Positions 55,331 through 64,000 of a stretch of 64,000 bases of DNA are shown here, one piece after another. Positions within the stretch are counted from its first letter, which is position 1. Each line of letters begins with the position of its first letter. The notes beneath the pieces are model-generated. The model was not told where the DNA came from. It did not search any database and saw nothing but the letters and a program-made list of their open reading frames with translations. This DNA is from Rheinheimera nanhaiensis E407-8. Lineage in GTDB: Bacteria > Pseudomonadota > Gammaproteobacteria > Enterobacterales > Alteromonadaceae. Location: positions 62,001 through 126,000 of the forward strand of contig NZ_BAFK01000012.1 of assembly GCF_000296695.1 (NCBI RefSeq). Reading direction: 5' to 3'. The position numbers and the translations under genes were made by a program.

Positions 55331-58300
55331 TTAATTAAATTCCAGTTCTATTGTTGCCAATTGCTTTAACTGGTGCAACAAAGCGTCGGCCGGCGTTACC
55401 CACCACTGAGTTCCCAGCTGTAACATAACTTCGCCTTCCTGGCGTTGATAGCGCAATTTTACCGGCACAGTACCTGCTTTATACTCGCCCAATACCTGCT
55501 GCAATCTTTGCAGGTAATTGTGGTCTATTTGCGGCGATTGTACAGTGATATTAAGCGATCTCAGAGATTTTTCCCTTACTGCCGTGATCTCGCTGACATC
55601 GCGGCCGGTCATTGTAAGGCCACCGTTAAAATCATCAAAGCTGACCTGTCCGGTTATCACCAGAATGCTATCTTTTTGCAGCTGTTGCTCGAAACTTTCC
55701 AACAGATCCGGAAAAAACCGCACATCCAGCCGCGCCGATTTATCATCCAGCGTGACGATGGCCCAGCGCCGGCCTTTTTTGTTAATCATCACCCGTACCG
55801 ACACCACTAAGCCGGCTACGGTCACACTTTGATCTTTACGTGTTGGCTGCAGTTCTGACAAGCGGCAATTAATATAACGCGGTATCTCATCCAGATAGCG
55901 GTTAATCGGGTGGCCGGTTAAATACAGGCCCAGCGTTTCGCGCTCGCCTTCCAGCCAGACTTCATCCGGCCAGGGCGCCACCTGCTTAAAGGCGGCTGCC
56001 GCATGTTCCGGCTCAGGGCTTAACAGGCCAAATAAATCATCCTGCCCCACCGCCTGGGCTTTGGCATGTTGCTCGGCGGCTTTCATTGCCTCTTCCAAAC
56101 TGGCCATCAACGCAGCCCGGTGCGGGCCTAAACGGTCCATAGCGCCGGATAAAATCAGCTTTTCAATGACGCGCCGGTTCAGTTTTTTTAAGTCAACCTT
56201 GGCGCAAAAATCAAATAAGTCGCTAAAGCTGCCATGCTGCTGCCTGGCCTGTAAAATGGCCTCTATCGGGCCCTCACCAACCCCTTTGATCGCACCAATG
56301 CCATACACAATATGGCCCTGCTCGTTAACGGTAAATTTGTATACGCCGGTGTTAACATCGGGCGGAATAAGCTTTAGCTTCATCCGCTCGCACTCATCGA
56401 CCAGGGTCACAATTTTGTCGGTGTTATCCATATCAGCCGACATTACCGCCGCCATAAATTCGGCCGGGTAATGCGCTTTCATCCACAGCGTCTGATACGA
56501 CACCAATGCATAAGCCGCGGAGTGCGACTTGTTAAAACCGTAACCAGCGAACTTTTCTACCAGATCGAAAATCTTCATCGCCAGATCTGGGTCAATGCCA
56601 TTATTGGCGGCGCCTTGCTGGAAGGTGTCGCGCTGTTTCGCCATCTCTTCCGGCTTTTTCTTACCCATAGCGCGGCGCAGTAAGTCCGCGCCCCCCAGTG
56701 AGTAGCCCGACAGCACCTGGGCAATCTGCATTACCTGTTCCTGATACAGAATAATGCCATAGGTCGGCTCTAAGATTGGCTTGAGCGACTCATGCTGCCA
56801 GGTGGCATCCGGATAAGAGATCTCTTCGCGGCCACGTTTACGATCGATAAAGTTATCCACCATGCCCGATTGCAGCGGGCCGGGGCGGAACAGCGCTACT
56901 AAGGCGATCATATCTTCAAAACAGTCGGGCTGCAGGCGGCGGATCAGATCTTTCATGCCGCGCGATTCCAGCTGAAATACCGCTGTGGTATCGGCTTTCA
57001 TCAGCACGTCGTAACTTTTCTTATCGGTCAGCGGTATTTTGTTAATATCCACCAGCGGCTTGCCTTCACGGCTCAGCCTGGCATTGGCCATGTTCACTGC
57101 CCATTGCAAAATGGTCAGGGTGCGCAGGCCAAGGAAGTCGAATTTCACCAACCCGGCGTATTCAACATCGTTTTTATCAAACTGGGTAACCGGGTTGTTG
57201 CCTTCATCATCGCAATAAAGCGGTGAGAAGTCGGTAATTTTGGTCGGCGCTATTACCACGCCACCGGCGTGCTTACCGGCGTTACGGGTTACGCCCTCGA
57301 GCTGACGCGCCATATCAATCAGATCTTTTACTTCCTGATCCTGCTGATACAGCTCAGGCAAACGCGGCTCTTCTTTAAACGCCTGCTCCAGCGTCATACC
57401 GGGCGTGGGCGGGATCAGTTTTGAGATGCGATCGACAAAACCATAAGGATGGCCGAGCACCCGGCCGACGTCGCGGATAACCGCTTTTGCCGCCATAGTA
57501 CCGAAGGTAATAATTTGCGATACCGCTTCGCGGCCATACATGTCGGCGACGTGCTCAATGACTTCATCACGCCGATCCATACAAAAGTCGACGTCAAAGT
57601 CGGGCATCGATACCCGCTCCGGGTTTAGAAAGCGCTCGAACAGCAGGTCAAATTCCAGCGGGTCCAGATCGGTAATTTTCAGCGCATAAGCGACCAGTGA
57701 GCCAGCACCCGAGCCCCTGCCCGGCCCCACCGGAATATCGTTATCTTTGCTCCACTGGATAAACTCCATTACCACGAGGAAGTAACCCGGGAAACCCATC
57801 TGGTTTATTACGTCCAGCTCTATCTGTAAGCGCTCGTCATATTCAGTGCGCTTTTCTGCCCGGACGGCCTCGTCGGGAAACAGCTGCAGCAAACGCTCTT
57901 CTAAGCCTTCGCGTGATTTCATTACCAGAAAATCGGCGTCTGTCATGCCACCGGTCGGAAAGGCCGGCAAGAAGTACTCGCCAAGGCGGATGGTAACATT
58001 GCAGCGTTTGGCAATTTCAACCGAGTTTTCCAGCGCCTCGGGTAAATCGGCAAACAGCTGCTGCATGTCCTGCTCTGATTTAAGGTATTGTTGCTGACTA
58101 TAATTCTGCGGCCGGCGTTTATCGTCCAACGTAAAACCATCATGAATGGCGACGCGGATTTCATGGGCAGCGAAATCGTCTGGCTGCAAAAATACCACTT
58201 CATTGGTAGCAACCAGCGGCAGTTGATATTGCTCGGCCAGGCTAACGGCTTTTTGGATATACAGCTCTTCGTCGGGCCGGCCGGTACGAATAAGCTCAAG

Positions 58301-58801
58301 ATAAAAGCGATCGGCAAAATGCTGCTGATAAAACGCCAGCAGTTCTTTGATGCTGTGCGGGTTTTCTTTTAATAAGGCTTTACCCAGCAGGCCATCTTTA
58401 CCACCAGAGAGCATAATAACGCCCTGGCTGTAATCCGCCAGCCAGTCATGCTCAATTTGTGGTTTACCGTCGACATGGCCACGTAAATAGGCTTTTGAAA
58501 TCAGCTGGCTGAGGTTCTGATAGCCAGTATTGTCGGCCGCCAGCAGCAACATACGGCTGGTTTCGTTGCCAAACAGCGGGTGGCGTACGTAACAATCAAC
58601 ACCAACAATAGGCTTAATGCCGGCCTCATGTGCGGTGCTGTAAAAGCGTACCAGACCACAAAAGTTCATTTGGTCGGTCAGCGCCAACGCGGGCATGGCG
58701 AGCTTTTGTGCTGCTTTTACAATAGGTTTGACTTTCGCCAGGCCATCGACCATGGAAAAATCACTGTGTACCCGCAGGTGAATAAAGGTGGGTGAACTCA
58801 T
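55331..58801 (-). CDS. dnaE: DNA polymerase III alpha subunit
   Basis: 1156 residues (E. coli 1160). PHP domain at the N-terminus ([15 protein letters not shown]), polymerase core with the catalytic [28 protein letters not shown], HhH, OB-fold ([19 protein letters not shown]) and the tau-binding C-terminus. The replicative polymerase, here in the same window as its clamp-loader gene dnaX. The start overlaps the rnhB stop by four bases. Confidence 0.97.
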   Translation of the reverse strand: MSSPTFIHLRVHSDFSMVDGLAKVKPIVKAAQKLAMPALALTDQMNFCGLVRFYSTAHEAGIKPIVGVDCYVRHPLFGNETSRMLLLAADNTGYQNLSQLISKAYLRGHVDGKPQIEHDWLADYSQGVIMLSGGKDGLLGKALLKENPHSIKELLAFYQQHFADRFYLELIRTGRPDEELYIQKAVSLAEQYQLPLVATNEVVFLQPDDFAAHEIRVAIHDGFTLDDKRRPQNYSQQQYLKSEQDMQQLFADLPEALENSVEIAKRCNVTIRLGEYFLPAFPTGGMTDADFLVMKSREGLEERLLQLFPDEAVRAEKRTEYDERLQIELDVINQMGFPGYFLVVMEFIQWSKDNDIPVGPGRGSGAGSLVAYALKITDLDPLEFDLLFERFLNPERVSMPDFDVDFCMDRRDEVIEHVADMYGREAVSQIITFGTMAAKAVIRDVGRVLGHPYGFVDRISKLIPPTPGMTLEQAFKEEPRLPELYQQDQEVKDLIDMARQLEGVTRNAGKHAGGVVIAPTKITDFSPLYCDDEGNNPVTQFDKNDVEYAGLVKFDFLGLRTLTILQWAVNMANARLSREGKPLVDINKIPLTDKKSYDVLMKADTTAVFQLESRGMKDLIRRLQPDCFEDMIALVALFRPGPLQSGMVDNFIDRKRGREEISYPDATWQHESLKPILEPTYGIILYQEQVMQIAQVLSGYSLGGADLLRRAMGKKKPEEMAKQRDTFQQGAANNGIDPDLAMKIFDLVEKFAGYGFNKSHSAAYALVSYQTLWMKAHYPAEFMAAVMSADMDNTDKIVTLVDECERMKLKLIPPDVNTGVYKFTVNEQGHIVYGIGAIKGVGEGPIEAILQARQQHGSFSDLFDFCAKVDLKKLNRRVIEKLILSGAMDRLGPHRAALMASLEEAMKAAEQHAKAQAVGQDDLFGLLSPEPEHAAAAFKQVAPWPDEVWLEGERETLGLYLTGHPINRYLDEIPRYINCRLSELQPTRKDQSVTVAGLVVSVRVMINKKGRRWAIVTLDDKSARLDVRFFPDLLESFEQQLQKDSILVITGQVSFDDFNGGLTMTGRDVSEITAVREKSLRSLNITVQSPQIDHNYLQRLQQVLGEYKAGTVPVKLRYQRQEGEVMLQLGTQWWVTPADALLHQLKQLATIELEFN

Positions 58802-59397
58802 AACCCGCCTTGCTCCAGCACCTGGCGTACCGGTTTAAAACTGCGCCGGTGTTGCACTAATACACCATGTTCGGCAATCGCCGCCAGATGCGCGGCAGTG
58901 GGATACCCTTTGTGGCTGTCAAAACCAAATTGCGGGTGCGCCAGATGCAGCGCCTGCATCTCACTGTCGCGCGCCACTTTAGCTAAAATAGATGCTGCGC
59001 TGATTTCCGGCACCAGTAAATCACCTTTTACCACCGCACTGGCAGGTATACCGAAATCAGTGGTACGGTTACCATCTACCAACACCCATTCTGGCCTGAT
59101 ACGTAATGCGGCTACCGCCCGGCGCATCGCCAGCATAGTCGCGTGCAAAATATTCAGCTGGTCTATCTCATGCGGTTCAGCGCGGCCCAATGCCCAGCAC
59201 AGCGCCTGCTGTTTAATTTGCTCTGCCAGTTCGACGCGGCGCTTTTCTGATAACTTTTTTGAGTCAGTTAAACCGGCAATCGGCTGCGTCGGATCCAGAA
59301 TCACAGCGGCAGTGACCACAGCGCCAATCAATGGCCCGCGGCCGACTTCATCCACGCCGCAAATCAGCGCAACGTCAGGCCTTGGGTACAGTGTCAT
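58798..59397 (-). CDS. rnhB: Ribonuclease HII
   Basis: 199 residues. Active-site Asp16-Glu17 in [15 protein letters not shown], then [23 protein letters not shown] and ILAKVARD. It nicks RNA in RNA-DNA hybrids and starts ribonucleotide excision repair. It overlaps the lpxB end by 23 bases and the dnaE start by four. Confidence 0.96.
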   Translation of the reverse strand: MTLYPRPDVALICGVDEVGRGPLIGAVVTAAVILDPTQPIAGLTDSKKLSEKRRVELAEQIKQQALCWALGRAEPHEIDQLNILHATMLAMRRAVAALRIRPEWVLVDGNRTTDFGIPASAVVKGDLLVPEISAASILAKVARDSEMQALHLAHPQFGFDSHKGYPTAAHLAAIAEHGVLVQHRRSFKPVRQVLEQGGL

Positions 59398-60538
59398 GCG
59401 ATATTACCTGTAAAATAGCCGCCGCTGCTTTTTCGCTGGCATTGCATTTAATTTGTTGGTGGATAGCGCGGTACTCTTCAAGCAGTACCTGCCGGTTGGC
59501 AGAGAGCTGCGGCAACATCGCATCGACCAGCGCTTGCGGTGTCACCTGATGCTGCAATAGTTCTGGCACCATACCACGCCCGGCCAGTAAATTCGGCAGA
59601 CTAAAATGCGCCAGCTTTACCAGCCGTTTACCAATTTGATAGGTTAGCCAGTTGGCGCGGTATGCCACTACCATTAAGCACTTGGCCAGCATGGCCTCTA
59701 AGGTGGCGGTACCGGAGGTGATAAAGGTCGCATCAGCAGCTAATAGCACCTGTCTGGCCTGACCGGTAAATTCAGTAATAACAAGCTCTGGCGCCAATTG
59801 CTGCTTGATCGCATTAAACTGCGCCGCCTTTTGTTCAGTGACCATATTGGTCACCAACTGTAGCGCTGGCAACTGCTGCTGTAATAAGCGCGCCGCCTGC
59901 AAAAAGTCCGGCGCTAACAGTTTAATTTCATTAGTGCGGCTGCCGGGCATAATGGCTAATACCGGCCGGCTTGGCTCTAGCCCCAACTCAGCTTTGGCCG
60001 CGGCTTTATCGACATCCAGCGGCATACTGTCGGCCAGCGTATGGCCAACAAAGGTGCACGGCACCTGATATTTATCGTAAAAGGCTTTTTCAAACGGCAG
60101 CAGCGATAACACCATGTTAGTGGCGGCCGCAATTTTAAAAATACGTTTATGCCGCCAGGCCCACACTGACGGGCTGACATAATGCACGGTTTTAATGCCC
60201 GCTTGTTTTAGCTGCAGCTCTACCGGCAGGTTAAAATCAGGTGCGTCGATACCAATAAATACATCGGGTATATCTTTTAACAGCGCCGCCAGTATTTCGC
60301 GCTTAACCTGTAATAACCGAGGCAGCCGGCCCAGCACTTCCACAATGCCCATGACCGCCAGCTCTTCCATATCAAACAGGGCGTTAAAGCCCAGTGCCTG
60401 CATGCGCGGGCCACCGATGCCATAAAACACGGCATCGGCATGAGTGGCTTTAAGCGCTGTGATCAGATCGGCGCCTAAAATATCGCCGGAGTGTTCCCCG
60501 GCGATAATGGCGATTTTTAATGGTCGACCTGGCTGCAT
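59375..60538 (-). CDS. lpxB: Lipid A disaccharide synthase
   Basis: 387 residues (E. coli 382). GT19 family: [52 protein letters not shown] MPGSRTNEI and GTATLEAML. It joins UDP-diacylglucosamine and lipid X at the inner membrane. Its first base is the last base of the lpxA stop. Confidence 0.96.
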   Translation of the reverse strand: MQPGRPLKIAIIAGEHSGDILGADLITALKATHADAVFYGIGGPRMQALGFNALFDMEELAVMGIVEVLGRLPRLLQVKREILAALLKDIPDVFIGIDAPDFNLPVELQLKQAGIKTVHYVSPSVWAWRHKRIFKIAAATNMVLSLLPFEKAFYDKYQVPCTFVGHTLADSMPLDVDKAAAKAELGLEPSRPVLAIMPGSRTNEIKLLAPDFLQAARLLQQQLPALQLVTNMVTEQKAAQFNAIKQQLAPELVITEFTGQARQVLLAADATFITSGTATLEAMLAKCLMVVAYRANWLTYQIGKRLVKLAHFSLPNLLAGRGMVPELLQHQVTPQALVDAMLPQLSANRQVLLEEYRAIHQQIKCNASEKAAAAILQVISHDTVPKA

Positions 60539-61308
60539 CAGCGCACTATGCCCCGGCTGGCGTTGGCAATAAAGTCGGTAAACAGCTTCAGCTGTGGCAT
60601 AGTCGCGGCTTTTTCTTCCAGTGCAGCTAAGGCTTCAGCCACGGTTTGGCCTTTACGGTACACCTCTTTATAGGCGCGGCGGATTTCCAGTAACACCTCA
60701 GCGTCAAAGCCACGGCGTTTTAAGCCTTCAGTGTTAATACCGGCCGGTACGCAGGGGGCGCCATGTACCATCAGATAAGGGGGTACGTCTTTCAGCACGA
60801 TAGAGCCACCGCCACAGAAACTGTGCGCACCGATATGGACAAACTGATGCACGCCGGTCATACCGCCCAAAATGGCCCAATCCCCCACATGCACATGGCC
60901 GGCTGCCTGAGCACCGCTGGCGAAAATAGTATGGTTGCCAACAACCACATCATGGGCAATATGGGTGGTATTCATAAACAGGTTATGGCTACCGATGATG
61001 GTCTTGCCCTGATCCTGCACCGTGCCGCGATGCACTGAGCAACCTTCACGAAACACATTGTAATCGCCGATAATCAGCTCGGTCGGCTCGCCTTTGTATT
61101 TTTTGTCCTGGCAGGCTTCGCCAATGCTGGCGAACTGGAAAAAGTGATTGCCTTTACCAATAGTGCTGGGGCCTTTAATCGCGACATGCGATTCCAGAAT
61201 ACAGTCGTCGCCCAGTACTACATTATTGCCGATGTAACAAAACGGGCCGACTTTAACATTATTACCCAGCTTAGCACCGGGTTCGATTACCGCAGATGGA
61301 TGGATCAC
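60538..61308 (-). CDS. lpxA: UDP-N-acetylglucosamine acyltransferase
   Basis: 256 residues from the GTG at 61308, two bases after the fabZ stop with GAGAG upstream. A GTG at 61329 would run through fabZ. A left-handed beta-helix of hexapeptide repeats; catalytic His in NTTHIAHDVVVG; ends in the helical cap (FTDFIANASRGIVR). First step of lipid A synthesis: acyl transfer from ACP to UDP-GlcNAc. Confidence 0.96.
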   Translation of the reverse strand: MIHPSAVIEPGAKLGNNVKVGPFCYIGNNVVLGDDCILESHVAIKGPSTIGKGNHFFQFASIGEACQDKKYKGEPTELIIGDYNVFREGCSVHRGTVQDQGKTIIGSHNLFMNTTHIAHDVVVGNHTIFASGAQAAGHVHVGDWAILGGMTGVHQFVHIGAHSFCGGGSIVLKDVPPYLMVHGAPCVPAGINTEGLKRRGFDAEVLLEIRRAYKEVYRKGQTVAEALAALEEKAATMPQLKLFTDFIANASRGIVR

Positions 61309-61309
61309 G

Positions 61310-61762
61310 TTAGAGCTCTCTTCTGGCACACATCAGCTCCGCCGAGCAGACAATCTGGCCTTCTACTTTTGCTTCGCCGTAAAACTTCCACATGTTGCGG
61401 CGCTCTTTTAAAAACTTTACTTCCAGCACCATGGTATCACCCGGTACTACCGGCTTTTTAAAACGGGCTTCATCAATGGCGGCAAACAGATATAACTCAT
61501 TTTCTGAGCGCTCAGTGACCGTTTTAAAACCAAGAATACCGGTAGCCTGCGCTAAGGCTTCCAGGATCAACACGCCGGGAAAAATCGGCATCCCCGGGAA
61601 ATGGCCGGTAAAAATAGGCTCGTTAATGGTCACGTTTTTAATCGCGGTCAGGCTTTCACCCGGGGTGTAGTCCACCACTTTATCAATCAGTAAAAACGGG
61701 TAGCGATGTGGCAATAATGCCATAATTTCCTGAATTTGCAGGCTGTTAAGTTGGTTAGCCAA
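61310..61762 (-). CDS. fabZ: 3-hydroxyacyl-ACP dehydratase FabZ
   Basis: 150 residues, E. coli 151. Catalytic His54 ([11 protein letters not shown]) and Glu68 (LILEALAQ). It dehydrates 3-hydroxyacyl-ACP, drawing on the same pool as LpxA and LpxD, which explains its fixed place between them. It follows lpxD by two bases. Confidence 0.97.
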   Translation of the reverse strand: MANQLNSLQIQEIMALLPHRYPFLLIDKVVDYTPGESLTAIKNVTINEPIFTGHFPGMPIFPGVLILEALAQATGILGFKTVTERSENELYLFAAIDEARFKKPVVPGDTMVLEVKFLKERRNMWKFYGEAKVEGQIVCSAELMCARREL

Positions 61763-61764
61763 GG

Positions 61765-62829
61765 CTAGTCCTCTGTCTGATTATCTGTGTCGGTCGGGGT
61801 GGCCAGTGCTACAAGCTGCTGTTCCAGTTGCTTCACCCGCTGATACAATTGTTCTATCTGGCGTAACTTGGCAGTATTTTTACGCCATTCCTGATTACTG
61901 GTCGCCGGTAGACCTGATGAGTATACGCCTTTTTCTGTAATAGGCTTCATTACCATGGCCATACCAGTGATATGGGCACCGTCACAAATCTCGATATGGC
62001 CGTTAATCACCACAGCGCCGCCGATAATACAGTAGCGGCCAATCTTAGTGCTGCCGGCCACGACAGTGCAGCCCGCGATAGCAGTATGATCGCCAATCTG
62101 CACGTTATGGGCAATCTGGCACTGGTTATCAATAATGACATTATTGCCAATAACGGTATTTTCAATGGCACCACGGTCTATAGTGGTGTTGGCACCGATT
62201 TCGCAGTCATCACCCAGCACCACAGTGCCCGTCTGAGGTATTTTAACCCAGTTACCATGTTCATTGGCAAAGCCAAAGCCATCGGCACCAATAACGGCAC
62301 CACTGTGGATAATACAGCGCTGGCCAATACGCACCGCATGATACAGCGTTACATTTGCCCATATTTTGCTGTCGGCACCTATGCTGGCGCTCTCGCCAAT
62401 AAAACAGCCCGCCCCTATTTGTACATTGTTACCCAGCACAGCCCCGGCTGAAATAACAGCGCCCGGGCCTATCGCCACCTTGTCACCCAACACTGCGGTG
62501 CTATCAATCACTGCCGTAGGGTGAATATTGCTGGCGGCGGCTGGTGTGGTATCTAACATTTGCGCCACACGGGCAAAGGCGACATAAGGGTCTTTCACCA
62601 CCAAGGCATTGACACCTGGCGCCACAAAAGCCACATCATCAGCTGTAATAAGCACGGCTGACGCGCGCGTTTCGGCTAAAAATTTACGGTACTTACTATT
62701 GGACAAAAAACTGATCTGGCCTGCTGAAGCGTTTTCCAGCGTAGCAATGGCTGTGACATGACACTGACCGTCACCAATAAGCTGAGCGTTTAAGCGCTCA
62801 GCCAATGCTGCTAGTGAATACCCGGCCAT
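61765..62829 (-). CDS. lpxD: UDP-3-O-(3-hydroxyacyl)glucosamine N-acyltransferase
   Basis: 354 residues. N-terminal uridine-binding domain (~1-100), hexapeptide beta-helix (~105-300) with catalytic His in [14 protein letters not shown], and a C-terminal coiled coil ([17 protein letters not shown]). Third step of lipid A synthesis. Shares one base with the skp stop. Confidence 0.96.
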   Translation of the reverse strand: MAGYSLAALAERLNAQLIGDGQCHVTAIATLENASAGQISFLSNSKYRKFLAETRASAVLITADDVAFVAPGVNALVVKDPYVAFARVAQMLDTTPAAASNIHPTAVIDSTAVLGDKVAIGPGAVISAGAVLGNNVQIGAGCFIGESASIGADSKIWANVTLYHAVRIGQRCIIHSGAVIGADGFGFANEHGNWVKIPQTGTVVLGDDCEIGANTTIDRGAIENTVIGNNVIIDNQCQIAHNVQIGDHTAIAGCTVVAGSTKIGRYCIIGGAVVINGHIEICDGAHITGMAMVMKPITEKGVYSSGLPATSNQEWRKNTAKLRQIEQLYQRVKQLEQQLVALATPTDTDNQTED

Positions 62830-63347
62830 TATTTTGCTTTACTAACCTGAGCTGCAACAGCGTCTGAAATGTCATACTCTGGCTTGGCATATACTGCCGC
62901 GCCTGAGTTTAATACTACGTCAAACTTCTCACGCTCAGCCACTGCATCAATAGCGGATTTAATCAGCGCCAGCACTTTGTTGCGCTCTTCGGCTTGACGG
63001 TTACGGATCTCTTCGTCTAACGGACGGGCTAACTGCTCATACTGCTGACGCTGGTTGTTCAGCGTGGTTTTTAATTCATCCTGCTGCTTTTCGCTCATGG
63101 TTGGGCCATCACGGCGCAGCTTTTCAATATTGAAATTAATATCTTTTTCCAATTTACCTACAGCCTCGATGCGCTGGGCAAACTCAGTGCGGATAGTTTC
63201 CTGCATAGCGGCTGATTGTGGAATTTTCGCTGCTACCGCCTGTACATCAACAAAACCAATTTTCATTTCTTTTGCCGCAACGGTGCCGGCCAGCATTAAA
63301 CCTGCTAACAATATCAGTGCAGATTTTACCAAACGTGTATTTAACAT
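62829..63347 (-). CDS. skp: Periplasmic chaperone Skp (OmpH)
   Basis: 172 residues. Signal peptide MLNTRLVKSALILLAGLMLA..AAKEM, then the trimerisation strand (KIGFVDVQAV) and long coiled-coil arms (LKTTLNNQRQQYEQLARPLDEEIRNRQAE). It carries unfolded outer-membrane proteins to BamA, whose gene is 23 bp upstream. Confidence 0.95.
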   Translation of the reverse strand: MLNTRLVKSALILLAGLMLAGTVAAKEMKIGFVDVQAVAAKIPQSAAMQETIRTEFAQRIEAVGKLEKDINFNIEKLRRDGPTMSEKQQDELKTTLNNQRQQYEQLARPLDEEIRNRQAEERNKVLALIKSAIDAVAEREKFDVVLNSGAAVYAKPEYDISDAVAAQVSKAK

Positions 63348-63370
63348 CTTCTTTTCCCTATTTTTTGAAT

Positions 63371-64000
63371 TTAGAACGTTGTACCAATATTAAAACTAAA
63401 GTTTTCCTGTAAATCACCTTCGTACTTCTTGATGATTTTGGCCAGGCTGAAGGTTAAAGGGCCCATTGGCGAAATCCACTGTAAAGATACACCAGCAGTG
63501 GCCCGAATTAAACTCGGATCCGAGTAATCGGCCAACGCAGGTTGGTTCTGCCCGGTAAAGCGCTGCGTGAGCCCCGCATAACGGTCAATATCAAACTCGG
63601 TATCCCAAACATTACCCGCATCGACAAATAAGCTGGTGCGCACTGAGTTACGGTACTCGTCGCTTAAAAACGGCGTTGGCGTAATCAGCTCCATAGTCAA
63701 TACAGCCATCGCATTACCGCCGATAGAGCGCTGCGATACTGAGTAATTATCACTGTCCGGATCGGCCGGGAAGCTGCCGCCACCTGACCCCAGCTCTGGT
63801 AGACCTGGCACCTGCTGCGCGTAACGGAAAATCGCGCGCGGGCCGATAATACGGCTTTCAAAACCGCGCAGGTTCTGGCCGCCGGCATAGTAGTTTTCAG
63901 TAAAGGGCAAGGTGTAGTCATAGCCATTCTTATTGCCATAACCATTACCGTAACCCAGCTCCAGTTTAGTTAAGAATGACCAGCTATGGTCATCGCTAAG
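63371..64000 (-). CDS. bamA: Outer-membrane assembly factor BamA, C-terminal part
   Basis: 210 codons in frame from base 64000 to the stop at 63371; the 5' part lies outside the window. Barrel segments of BamA: LELGYGNGYGNKNGYDYTLP, NYYAGGQNLRGFE, TPTPFLSDEYRNSVRTSLFVDAGNVWD, GVSLQWISPMGPLTFSLA and the terminal FNIGTTF with the final Phe. The GLRGF-like loop-6 motif is NLRGFE here. BamA inserts beta-barrel proteins into the outer membrane. The POTRA domains are not visible. Confidence 0.95.
   Translation of the reverse strand, partial: LSDDHSWSFLTKLELGYGNGYGNKNGYDYTLPFTENYYAGGQNLRGFESRIIGPRAIFRYAQQVPGLPELGSGGGSFPADPDSDNYSVSQRSIGGNAMAVLTMELITPTPFLSDEYRNSVRTSLFVDAGNVWDTEFDIDRYAGLTQRFTGQNQPALADYSDPSLIRATAGVSLQWISPMGPLTFSLAKIIKKYEGDLQENFSFNIGTTF

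Noticed and set aside
59977-60425. Additional frames over lpxB
   Set aside because: lpxB covers the region with all family motifs; the other frames show no coding signs.

Overview
The window looks like a piece of chromosome from a free-living, motile gammaproteobacterium of the Alteromonadales type. Rheinheimera, Alishewanella and Arsukibacterium would fit; this is an inference from gene content and order, not a search. Supporting signs are the complete bamA-skp-lpxD-fabZ-lpxA-lpxB-rnhB-dnaE-accA-tilS block, the motY-rnt pair of bacteria with Na+-driven polar flagella, sodB next to grxD, dnaX-ybaB-recR with nearby htpG and adk, an orphan tryptophan 2,3-dioxygenase, and TonB receptor/2-oxoglutarate oxygenase genes. 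I see no rRNA, tRNA, IS element, prophage or CRISPR array. The one RNA gene is 4.5S RNA.

Layout. 1-3990 (minus): an ECF sigma / RskA-like anti-sigma operon, then a DUF4331 protein, a lipoprotein and a TPR protein cut by the window edge. The sigma gene and the DUF4331 gene share a promoter-like motif at the same distance from their ATGs. 4170-13186: a GshB-like ATP-grasp enzyme, a PA3496-like small protein, fabB, mnmC, two response-regulator proteins, a secreted unknown, motY, rnt, grxD and sodB. 13415-18184: the PrkA kinase / DUF444 / SpoVR operon. 18179-20169: a PAS-GGDEF cyclase and a REC-CheC protein. 20299-21592: an exported Tpx and an IbpA-type small heat-shock protein with a sigma-32 promoter and a ROSE-like RNA thermometer. 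21671-27374 (minus): a heavy-metal RND efflux operon with several small exported proteins. 27545-34351 (minus): adk, htpG (sigma-32 promoter), recR, ybaB, dnaX (with a complete programmed-frameshift signal) and apt.

34428-43427 (minus) is the most distinctive accessory region. It holds an HvfA/HvfB/HvfC-type RiPP operon: an exported precursor with ten EGKCG motifs, a DUF692 multinuclear iron oxygenase and its DUF2063 partner. Next to it are three genes for 2-oxoglutarate/Fe(II)-type oxygenases (one fused to Sel1 repeats), a large TonB-dependent receptor and a fourth such oxygenase. Five predicted non-haem iron oxygenases thus sit in 9 kb.

43590-52902: a DinG helicase lacking one of the usual Fe-S cysteines, a TSUP transporter, PriC, an HDAC-like amidohydrolase, tryptophan 2,3-dioxygenase, ComFB, YbaM (TTG start), 4.5S RNA, a DUF3014 protein, a patatin and a diguanylate cyclase. 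52912-64000 (minus): tilS, accA, dnaE, rnhB, lpxB, lpxA, fabZ, lpxD, skp and the 3' part of bamA, the outer-membrane/lipid A/fatty-acid/replication block.

Only one gene-free stretch exceeds 300 bases: 42484-42860, upstream of the TonB receptor, with a candidate sigma-70 promoter. All functional statements are homology by eye; no database was searched.
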